Source of the DNA: Mactra quadrangularis
Lineage: Eukaryota; Mollusca; Bivalvia; Venerida; Mactridae
Direction of reading: 5' to 3'
Assembly: GCA_025267735.1 (NCBI GenBank)
Contig: CM046301.1
Coordinates: 68,467,872 to 68,531,871, forward strand
Length of the DNA stretch: 64,000 bases
Part shown: positions 55,501-64,000 of the stretch, piece after piece
Numbering within the stretch: the stretch's first letter is position 1
Layout: every line of letters starts with the position of its first letter
Program-made: the position numbers and the translations under genes
Notes under the pieces: model-generated
Seen by the model: only the letters and a program-made list of their open reading frames with translations
Told to the model about the DNA's origin: nothing
Database searches by the model: none

Positions 55501-58409
55501 ACGTTGTAGTTTACATTCTTTCTATAATACATGTATAGATAATTGATTCTATCTGCAACTACCAAAATTTTTATTGCTTAGTACGAAGAGACAAAAGCCT
55601 TTGTAGGAAGGCTGAAAGTTGAAACAACTTTTTTAACAAATAAACAAAACATTCTTACCATAACTGTACACTATGGAACCAATTCAGACACATAAATTAT
55701 TTTCATTTAATCATCTAATGACAATTTAAACGGTCAACAATTAGACTGTGGCTGAGACATTTTCCGAAATTTACAGCAATGAAAATTACAATAGTATGGT
55801 GATTTTTAAAAAAAAATTGTAACCAGTTAATTTACTCAAACAAGTTAACTCATGAACAAATATGTTTAATTGGTCATTGTTACGACTCAAATAAAGAACA
55901 TTCATTTTTCTTTTACAAATTATTTGTCAATCGTATATCAATTAAACACCGCCGAAAATCAATTGATTTTTTTTCAAATCATCGGCAATGCATGTTTGCC
56001 ACAGGTTGATTTAAATCAAGTCAAAATGCAATCTACGATTCAATTAAATCCTTAATTATCAATTACAATGGATATGTTCGATCAAGCCACGTAATTATTG
56101 CCAAAAATACCAAACAAACCCCTATCTTACTAAGGAAATATTCGCACCCAATCAATAAGTGTCACCTTTGAATGTTTAAATCAATAAGCGATTATCACAG
56201 AAAGTAAATTTCACGCCGCACCTGTTAAACAAAGAAAGATGTCACTTCATCGAGAATCGTGTCTCTACCTCGCCGATATCAATTCTCACATTTTGACTTC
56301 CGAAAAAAGTGTCTTGTCAGTCTCCCGCCTCCAAAAATAGCTATTAATTCGGAAAATATAAAACCTAGGCATATTGATCAATGAATTTATGTGACAATAT
56401 AGTAAATTAACCAAAACATAAATATAAATAAATTAATTTAATTGAAAAATAGCAAAAAAAAAGGTTTTGTAACGTCCGACATCCTGCTTAAAATTGCTAT
56501 TTTCCAAACTAATCTAAATATTTGACAGAACATGGTGTATTTCAGCGAAATAACATCAGATAAACAAAAAAAAACTTACTTAATTACATTTTTAAAGGAG
56601 TTAAATATTAGCTGAAACAAAAAAAATATCCGTGATATTTGTCTTAAATAGCTAATTTGATAAATAGCTAAATGTCGCTCAAAATGCTATGTATTCATTT
56701 TATACTTAATAAAAACCGGAACATCAACAAAAAATCATTTTTTATGAAATCATATTTGAAAAGCTATTTTAAGCTGTCTGTGGTCGTAAAATCACCATTT
56801 TTTTATGATATAAGATTAAGAAATTCAACCAGATATCTCTTCTTACAATCCTTCGCAAGCTGAAGTTGACAATTGCACACAGTATGTTTAGCATTTTGAA
56901 ATTAATTCTGATTTTTTCTTTAGAATAATCTGTATATTATTATAAGTTCTATTTCAACTATTATTATGTCTAAGTCAATAAAATTATTAAGACAAATCCT
57001 TCAAAAACAAAAATCGCCGAACTTTCGTTAAAGTGTCATTTATTTTCATTTTAATAAGACACCTAGCTGATGTATTCAGGATCAGACGGAAAATATTGTC
57101 ATACAAATATTCAGTTTTTAATGTATATGAAAACAGGTCACAAACAAGTCCTACATCACTAATTTTGCCGACATTTTTTTTTACAATTAGTACTTAAAGT
57201 AATATTATTGGACATAATTAATTACAATGTATATGGTGTCATATTATGTGATGGTCAATTATGTAATATTATGTAATAAGTTAATCTACTGTCTGTCGGA
57301 TCTGTATGATCTTATCTGTTAAATACATCAGTATAACACTAGGAGTCCAATCAAGGGACACTTAATGATAATTATCAACAAAACATGTTTACGTCTGCAT
57401 TTCATATCGATTTTTCTTCAGTACCTTAATGGCGGATTTGAAGAGTAATCAGGGGAGATAACTTTGTCGGACTAAATTTCTGGGATTGTCTATACAGGGG
57501 TCATTTTGCGTGACAAAATATAAAGTTTTAGCTAAAACTCGTCCGGTTTCCGGAATGCAGGGGTTTCCGGAATAGAGGGTGTTTTTGTTATATAAATAAA
57601 GAGGAGAAATTTTCGGGACCAGAAGAAAATTCCGGTTTGAAGAGAATTCCTGTTTAGAGGGTTTCCAGTTTAGAGGGGTTCCATTGTACATCTTTTGCTA
57701 AATATTTTATCGAAATTGATGATTAGCATCACTTTGTATGTTTCATAAGAAACATTTTGATGTATAAAACAATACTGTTGGTGGAAATATGACAGAATTA
57801 CAGCTATTTCTGTTTTACTATTTTTTAGCAATCCAAGACTTTACATGAACCTTAATAATTGCAAGTAATCAGGTAACTAGTCCTACATATATTTCAGACC
57901 CTACATACATATATTGCTTTCTATATCCAAAATCAAATATCATAAGCTGAAACACACACCATCCTCTTATGTGTTATTGGACCAGTATATATTTTTTAGT
58001 GTTCAGATCATTTTATCTAATACCTATAAATGTTTATGCATGTACAGTTACAATAACACATAACTTAATTAAGTACAATAATATGTCTCTGTTAGAACTA
58101 CTACTTCTACAGGTTGTAGTACAGATTCCATTATTTTGGAATATACACTGTTTCTGTTTGGTCGGTTTCAAGTTTACATATCCTTCCCATAATGTGAACA
58201 AGTAAGTAATATATAACATTAATTGAATACATCCTGTTGCAGTGCAAGATAAAACATCCGAAATATAAACCATATCCGAAAAAGTGGACACTTTAAGGAA
58301 ATAAATTGTTTTAATCACTTACACAGACGGTTATTTTTATAATTCCACCCTTATATCTATGGTAGAGTTTCTCTGACTTAGTGTTGCAAGTTATACACGT
58401 GTAAGACAT
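49468..58409 (-). CDS. ARV1: ARV1 homologue (ER lipid/sterol homeostasis protein), complete, six exons
   Basis: ARV1 is an ER membrane protein needed for sterol distribution and GPI-anchor/sphingolipid homeostasis. Six exons (58323-58409, 54311-54430, 52944-53103, 51833-51911, 50396-50544, 49468-49580) join in phase to 708 nt, 235 residues plus TGA. The N-terminal zinc ribbon has two CxxC pairs (YTCITCNTKSEKLY and TVCDNCGKNVDKYVEYD), followed by the family signature RQAFRHILINSG, then membrane segments (KFMLVLLICEA; LMSGVLLCIFFFRLFL; LVLSCLGKILILPAILWG; WNTIVIVICVVCGHTLA). Shorter than human ARV1 (271) but complete. The start ATG is the only one before the zinc ribbon. Introns hold many repeats. 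Confidence 0.95.
50396..50544 (-). CDS. ARV1: ARV1 exon 5 (membrane segments)
   Basis: Acceptor ttatttcag, donor gtaaga, phase 2 to 1. Reads LTHGLVLSCLGKILILPAIL then LFTVAANVQALR, matching the S-x-x-GK-x-x-x-IPA-x-x-W and FQALR blocks of ARV1. Its 3' end is duplicated at 36057-36099. Confidence 0.95.
50652..50911. mobile_element. Short terminal-repeat element with (ACGG)n core
   Basis: Ends ATACCCCCGC and GCGGGGGTAT. Holds GGACGGACGGACGGACGG then ACGCACAC units, and a small hairpin before its right end (ACCCCCC ... CTTCGAAGCGGGGGT). Bivalve pearl-type MITE-like elements are built this way; the assignment is by general form only. Lies upstream of ARV1 exon 5 in its intron. Confidence 0.7.
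51310..51784. mobile_element. MITE with CAGGCCTCCTAG ends and 7-bp TSD
   Basis: Ends CAGGCCTCCTAG and CTAGGAGGCCTG, exact flanks CATTAAG at 51303-51309 and 51785-51791. Many AAAGGTTTT units inside. In the intron between ARV1 exons 4 and 5. Confidence 0.88.
51833..51911 (-). CDS. ARV1: ARV1 exon 4 (membrane segment)
   Basis: Acceptor ttatttcag, donor gtaagg, phase 1 to 2. Reads EMFSLMSGVLLCIFFFRLFL and then PQTDFP. An 11-base T run encodes part of IFFF. Confidence 0.88.
52331..52634 (-). mobile_element. SINE, family B, full copy
   Basis: Reverse of head CCAGCTAGCTCAGTTGGTAG with box B GGTTTGATTCC, centre GAGGGAAGTTGTCAGTCACT, tail GTTGCTACAGCGTTAACCCA and a T-rich low end. In the intron between ARV1 exons 3 and 4. 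Confidence 0.92.
52944..53103 (-). CDS. ARV1: ARV1 exon 3 (first membrane segment)
   Basis: Acceptor ttttacag, donor gtaatg, phase 0 to 1. Starts SHWKFMLVLLICEAITKM and ends LEIDLYWNFISATL. Confidence 0.93.
53250..54180. repeat. Minisatellite, 30-bp main period built from GATGTCAAT-like words
   Basis: Units like GGTGGTGTCAAGTGTGATGT CAATGTCAGT repeat imperfectly for about 930 bases, with 18-base variants. Since the unit length is a multiple of three, long frames exist in several readings (GGVKCDVNVS on the plus strand, TDIDITLDTT on the minus), none with coding support. It lies in ARV1 intron 2. Confidence 0.93.
54311..54430 (-). CDS. ARV1: ARV1 exon 2 (second CxxC and RQAFRH signature)
   Basis: Acceptor tttccag, donor gtatag, 40 codons, phase 0 to 0. 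Starts DNCGKNVDKYVEYDLVI and ends RQAFRHILINSGLK. A perfect-looking internal donor (ATT/GTAAGT, GT at 54378-54379) is inside the coding sequence and must be ignored for the signature to be made. Confidence 0.93.
54600..57870. repeat. Inverted repeat pair flanking the pogo-like element
   Basis: 54610-54775 and 57718-57865 are inverse copies: TTTTGATGTATAAAAC, GACTTTACATGAA and TTAGCATCAC occur in both, opposite strands. Both lie in ARV1 intron 1, just outside the element at 55175-57686. Either two copies of one repeat family or the ends of an older element. Confidence 0.7.
55175..57686. mobile_element. Pogo/Tigger-like element (Tc1-mariner group), non-autonomous
   Basis: Ends CAGTAAAACCCCTCTAAACT and, inverted, CAATGGAACCCCTCTAAACT, with inner TTCCGGTTT-G-AGAG blocks at both sides. 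TA on both flanks (55173-55174, 57687-57688), as expected of this group. No transposase frame in 2.5 kb. Confidence 0.85.
58323..58409 (-). CDS. ARV1: ARV1 exon 1 (start, first zinc-ribbon CxxC)
   Basis: ATG at 58407-58409. Reads MSYTCITCNTKSEKLYHRYK and ends ITVC/gtaagt, phase 0. Last Cys begins the second CxxC, completed in exon 2. Confidence 0.93.
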
Positions 58410-58730
58410 GATTTCACAACGTCCCAATCGTTTTGCACAAAATTTCTGTAGAACTCAACAGAAATCCTGGAAATGGCAAAATCTGTCCGCAAATTTACAG
58501 GTGCGTCGCAGAATAAACCGGTCAAATGTGGTGAATACAGAGTTGCTTCCCTTTTACAAAAAACGCCATTTGTAATTGGCTGAGGAGGAGTTTATTTTAT
58601 TTTTTGCACAACTTTAAAACCCGATTATTTGTTTTTGTAGATTTCTGATTGACATCTTTTATAGGTGATTTTCTCATTCATTTTTAGTGATTACGTAGAA
58701 TAACTCAATCAATAGCTACTCTATAGTATG

Positions 58731-59074
58731 CATAGGCGGATCCAGGCGGGGGCGGACCCGGCGTACGCCCCCCCCCCCTAATATTGCCTAAGCAAAGTTT
58801 GTTTTTTCTATCATGAATTATGATATTTATAAGAAATATACATGTACATGTCAAAATTTTTTTATACTTTGGAAAAAGGATAGTTGAGGCTCTGAAAATT
58901 TGCCTGAATCCCTTAGAAATATCCAAAACTAAGGAATTTTCGGGGCCGCCGGTCACCTGGTCCTCTGGTCAGGGTTTTGCCCTGGACCATCCGCGGCACT
59001 TACGGCCCCTTGAAACCCCATACTGCTGATTTATTTTACGCCCCCTCTAAACAGAAATCCTGGATCCGCCTATG
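58731..59074. mobile_element. MITE with CATAGGCGGATCCAGG ends
   Basis: Exact 16-base inverted ends at 58731-58746 and 59059-59074, with GTATG directly outside both (possible 5-bp duplication). GC-rich interior with a C run. Lies about 320 bases upstream of the ARV1 start. Confidence 0.88.
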
Positions 59075-59389
59075 GTATGAGTCAGACAAATGAGTCTTGC
59101 ACCTGTGCTAGCTCATAAAAAGACCTCTGGCTCTGTGCGTATCATTAATATTGTCATTATCAATCATTGTATGAAGCTCAACCACCAACTTGACCAAAGC
59201 ACCAAACACCAGTAGTCACTAACCTGTACTTAATAGTTAAATTCACTATTAATGTCATATCAGTTCTATATAGGGTCACTTACAGTTGCCTATACTTCTT
59301 GTGTCACATGACATAGTCAGGAGACATAGGTGTTACACTAAAGTTACAGTGTACCCCCGAGATGGCGGCATCCCTTCCCATTTCTTGCC

Positions 59390-60080
59390 CGAGACCTAAC
59401 TCAGAAGCTACTAGAGGTATTGACATGAAACTTTGTATGTAGATATATTTCATTAAGTAGAAGCACAGTGCATAAGAACTGTAACTCTGTCTAGCCTGAT
59501 TTTGGAGTTATTGCCCCTTTTTTATTTTTACACAAGTTTTAAACTTTGTCCAGAACATAACTCTGAAACTACAAGAGGCAAGGCATATTGGAAGCATTTT
59601 CAGATTGGGGGGCTAATTTGTTGAGATTTATTGTAAGAAAAAGAAAACGTTTCCTATTGTTACAGTACTTACGTTTAAGTTTTATTTTACACTGCATTAT
59701 AGCATCTTGTTCCATAAAAGTGTTTGTAAAGTTGATTTTGCCGAAAAAGCATACATGTATCAATCAAATTAGTGTGACAGATTAAATAAAGATCCTCAAT
59801 CACTGCTGAAAATATTGGGGGGGGGCTAATCCCCCCCCTAGCCCCCCCTCCTGTTCCTACGGGCCTGCCAAGGTATTGACATAAGATTTATATATAGATA
59901 TATCTCATGAAGTGCAGGGCATTAGAACTGTTACTCTGTCTTGCCTATTCTTGGAGATTTCAGCTTGCAACTTCATACTTGAATAGATCTCAAATCATCT
60001 CATTATGGAGAAATGCAGTGCCCAAGAACTGTAACTGTGCTTTGCATAATTTTGGAGTTATTGCCCTTTGTAATTCCTAA
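59390..60080. repeat. Three or four diverged copies of an interspersed repeat
   Basis: AAGAACTGTAACTCTGTCTA then GATTTTGGAGTTATTGCCC recurs near 59475, 59920 and 60030, preceded each time by ATATATCTCATTA-like words and CAGTGC. A G-rich/C-rich hairpin (GGGGGGG ... CCCCCCC) lies at 59816-59850. Confidence 0.65.
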
Positions 60081-63000
60081 TTTTTGTCTGCCTTATAACT
60101 CAAATAGAATAGTCCTATAGATCTATTGCTTGTCTGAGGTATAAACCCCATTCCCTATAGATTCCCTATTCTTTAGAAAAAAGGTAAATAACTGATATGT
60201 TATTATCAGGCTACACATCTGACTCACAGAGTTCTAGTTTTTAGTTTAATTTTCTATTGAATACAGAATATTTTTGGTTTTATATATATTTTAGAAAATA
60301 TGCAAATTTTGTAGAGTGTGATTTTGTTTGGAAACCAGTGATTTTTTCAAATTAAAAGCAGCATTTTTATTGAGAGTTAACGGTTAATGCAATTACACTC
60401 TACTATGAATACAGGTCCCCTATAACCCTAGCGTACTTATTGGTTTTGGTAAGTGTAACAAGAGACTTTACCAAACTGACCTCAAATACAATATAGATAT
60501 AAACCCCAAATTTAATGTTTAATCTTTCATTTCATCTCTAAGTATAAATAAAAAAACATTTATTAATAATTAATGCCTGAGAAAACATTACGGGTGAGCT
60601 CAGATCAGGGTAGGACAGCATGTTGCACAATTGCAAAAAAATGAACTTTGTATGATCACTTTGATTTTGTATTGCAATGAAAGTATTGGGTGTCTGGAAT
60701 AATTCTTTCAAACGGTATTACAATACCTTGTCAGATAAACAAGTTACCACCATTTATCATAAGGCAGGTATCTAAGTATACGGACTCTACAATAGTTACA
60801 AAAACAAAGCTTTTTTCACAAAACATTTATTGTTTATGAACTAGGAACAGTTTAAAAATTTGAAACATGTTGTAACAAACATGAGTATTACTTGGGAATG
60901 AAAAATTATTTCCAAAAATAAAAAATGTATGTCATGGAAGTCACACAGCTTTTTTATGAAAATTACACTGAATCTTTTAATTATTTGTATGCAATATACA
61001 ACATAGATAATGTTACAATTCAACAAAAGACAAACAATTTGGCCATGATAGATAGGAAAAATAAAAATCTCCAAGGGCTAAATTGTATCTTGTTTACACA
61101 AATTAGAGCTTTACATTTAGACCTTAAAAGTATACGGACTCTACCAATCTTGTACATGAAAAGATTTCATAAAAGATTTCATCTATTATTAATTTTATGT
61201 GAGTTATTTCATTTTTGGCAAGTCATTTGATTATAGTTTATGAATAAAATACTTTAAGTACTCAACTGTTAAGTATTTATCGGATCATCCTCAATATAAA
61301 GAAAATTATGTAAACTGACATAACATACATATTAACAATCAAATTGAAACTATCATTTGTGGTTGAAATTAACATATCATGGTGTCATTATCATCGTCAA
61401 CAATAACAAATTATATAATTATTTAATAAATCTGCTCTTCTTAAACAGAAAAAGGTCTCAGTCAATTAAACCAACAAAGTAACCTGGTATACGGACGCTA
61501 CAAATATCAATGAATAACTAGAATGACATTTAATGAACAAAGTTTGGGTCAAACTTCAACTTTTATTTTTCATAGGTGTTGATAGATGGCTAAATGACAT
61601 GAAAATAATAATTGATATCAGTTTATAAATAAGTAAACTACTCATTTTCTCCTCCAGATAGCATTAGATTGAGCAATATTCAAAATCCAAATTGAGTATT
61701 TTCCAATTTACCAAGTTTGAACTTCATAATCTGAAACATTTTATGTAAAACAAATTGACACAAACAAGTAATTTTAACAAACAATTATAAGTCAGCACTT
61801 TCAGTTTAAAGTTTCCTCTCATAGATTACAATGGCAAGTTCTCAAATTGCCAAACTTTACTGAATTTGATTAAAACCCTTGACTTCTGTTGGTGCTTTTA
61901 ATGCTGAGAACCGGCTGGCTTAGTTTAAGCCTATTTGTTTCTCTCATCTGTAGATTTCTCTACACGGTTATGAAATGTGTCAAATGTATATCATTTGTGG
62001 ACAAAACAATTATACAGTATTTCAATTTTTTTCTCTATTTCAGACATAAACTATCAAAAACATGCAGATAGTAGTCAAACAATATTGTCAGTTCATATGA
62101 ATTTGATTTTGAATTAACTTATTTTACTTAATTAAGAAAAGTATTTCCTACCTAGAACTCTGAATTAAAATTCCTACGAGAACAGAGGCATATTGATAAG
62201 ACTAGATATATCTGACTATTATGTAGGTTATCTTGATTCTTGAAACACATTTCATAGACAATACTTTTTGATAATGAAAATCCATTTTTTTTCATCAACA
62301 TTTCACTTAAAAATACACAATTAATGTACCTTCTATTTTTTAAATGGTTGCCATGGAAACTGGCTATATGTTAAATTTTTACAATTATATTTTTTACAAG
62401 TTTTTTTAATAGTTGCTGATATTAAAGCAGTGTTGCTATTTCTTATTTATGTTATAACTAAATTTATGAAGATAAGTTTGAATACTTTAATAGAACAAAA
62501 TCGTAATTTTTAATGCTTTTAACCAAATTTCATTAATTAGTAACTTTTTTCAAATATGAGAAGCCCAAAAAGTTTTTTAATTAAGTTTATTAGGACAACC
62601 CTTACACTGATTTAATTTATGGTTTAACAATGTCAAAAAAGCAGCAAACTAGTTTTACAGCGTATTTGTGATACACTCAGTCATACATTTTGCTTGAAAA
62701 ATGAAAAATTTTGAGGTAGTGGTATTCAAATAATTGTAAAATTAAAATAAACTTAACTAGAATCGATTGCTTGCTTTTAAAATATTCTATTAAGTCAGTA
62801 CATACATTCACAGATGTATTTTGAATGGTGATCACTTACAAGAATAGGGTCTGGAAGTCACAAAATAGTCAATTTTGAGAAAAAAATCATCATAATCTAT
62901 CTGAAAATTACTGAGAAAAAAGGAATACCAGTTGCTATGACAATGGTTAAAGATTTTGATCAACCAACATTGTTTTCTATGTTTGGGCATCAAACTAAAC

Positions 63001-64000
63001 ATATGCTTATAAATAAAGATAAAATGCAGAAATCAAGTTTATGTAGAGTCCATAGACTATTTTACTATCTTCATTTACAGCACATAAACCATCCATTAAA
63101 TATCTATTTTGTATCCCTATAGTTTTAATTTATATTGGGATGTAAAATAAGTATACTATAAACATTTTGGTTCATACTATTGGCACTTAAAGCGTATATC
63201 AAATGTATCTTTTACTGTTTATCGTGTAAACTATGACACATAATTATAAAAATCAAAAATCACTTGAAACAGTTACAAATATAAAGTTAAAACTTAGTAT
63301 TTTAGAAAAGATTTATCAAATTAAGTAAAAAGAATTGTTATATTAGTGTTATTAACTAGTTTTTTAGGTCCTGAAATAATAGGTCTACGGACTCTACGGT
63401 CTACGGACAAAGTTTTGCGTGGAATATTTTTTCCCCAAGTTTTCTGCAACTGCTGTAAATCATGTTTCCATTTTTTTTTTTATCATTATGTAATAGATAA
63501 TGAAAGAATCATTTGATATAAATGGCAATCGTTACTTCTGTATCAAGTTGAAAGTTGGTATACGGACTCTACCAAAAAAATCACTACATTACAGGTTTGA
63601 TGAAATAAAATGAACCAAATTTTTGACAAAACCACTTATATTTTTTCACAACTACATTGCTGTTTTGTGGTTATCTAATTGAAAAGTGGATGTTTGTCTT
63701 GTTTTAAGTACAATTCATCATGTCTTATTCATAATGGTCAAAATATAGCAAAACATAACGATAAATACATTTATACTATGCTATATAATTGCCACAATTT
63801 TTGCCCGATTTAAATACGGTAAAAAGTATTTATTTCATAGAACCTTCATTTTTCCAGAAATCTTAACATTACTTTTACACACTTTCTTGGCTTTCTTACA
63901 TTTCTTTCTAAAAAATAGTAAAAATTGGCTGCAACATTGAAATTGCTAAAAAATGCTATTTTTTTAAAGGATTATCAAGTACACTGACTTCACCTTTTAT
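60081..64000. other. AT-rich end of window, no gene recognised
   Basis: Besides the 14-nt motif there is no recognisable exon, RNA gene or transposon end on either strand. Longer frames (61 to 101 codons) have no motifs. Confidence 0.5.
60777..63572 (+). repeat. Dispersed motif TATACGGACTCTAC
   Basis: Found at 60777, 61131, 61488 (one change) and 63559, with a variant TCTACGGACTCTAC at 63384 followed by a second TCTACGGAC at 63400. The first three are 354 and 357 bases apart. Sequence between them looks unrelated. Confidence 0.6.

Noticed and set aside
58705..58956. Proline/glycine-rich minus-strand frame
   Set aside because: It reads through a C run inside the CATAGGCGG MITE.
1..64000. CRISPR array or prokaryotic operon
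   Set aside because: Split genes, SINEs and introns show a eukaryotic genome; no spaced direct-repeat array of CRISPR type exists. The 41-bp triplicate is contiguous, with no spacers.

Overview
This looks like an AT-rich genome segment of a marine bivalve mollusc. The introns are long and packed with transposable elements. tRNA-headed SINEs sit next to bivalve-style terminal-inverted-repeat elements, and the two intact host genes read as invertebrate orthologues. The species is not determined here; a heterodont clam is plausible but is an inference.

Left third (1-28.3 kb, + strand): the 3' part of a complement C3-like thioester protein gene. I assembled 20 exons (646-28311) by hand. All phases agree and give 901 residues from the end of MG6 to the stop. 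The order is MG7, CUB, thioester domain (GCGEQ at 5070-5084, reactive-type His at 7289-7291), CUB, MG8 with an extra acidic insert, anchor, and a Cys-rich C345C tail. The 5' exons lie upstream of the window. One intron appears to use a GC-AG splice pair. Introns carry SINEs, a young MITE, and two related large terminal-repeat elements, one with a LINE nested inside.

Middle (28.3-49.3 kb): a graveyard. It holds a decayed calmodulin-like exon, a degenerate Ty3/gypsy element split by a SINE, a broken partial copy of the end of the ARV1 gene split by a hAT-like insertion, a broken SWIM / YqaJ-nuclease / PHD gene, a second Ty3/gypsy element followed by a Lys/Glu-rich BTB (KCTD-type) reading frame, and several DNA transposons. 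A pair of inverted arms about 9 kb apart (about 37.94 and 47.15 kb) encloses the YqaJ, gypsy and BTB block.

Right third (49.4-58.4 kb, - strand): a complete six-exon ARV1 gene (235 residues; zinc ribbon plus membrane segments; ER sterol/GPI-lipid homeostasis). Its introns hold a 30-bp-period minisatellite, a pogo-like element, a SINE and two other repeats. From 58.4 kb to the end I see only repeats and AT-rich sequence, including a dispersed 14-nt motif.

The two host genes have no evident functional link. The rest of the content is mobile DNA in different stages of decay. Several insertions can be dated relative to one another by nesting, target-site duplications and one paralogous empty site.
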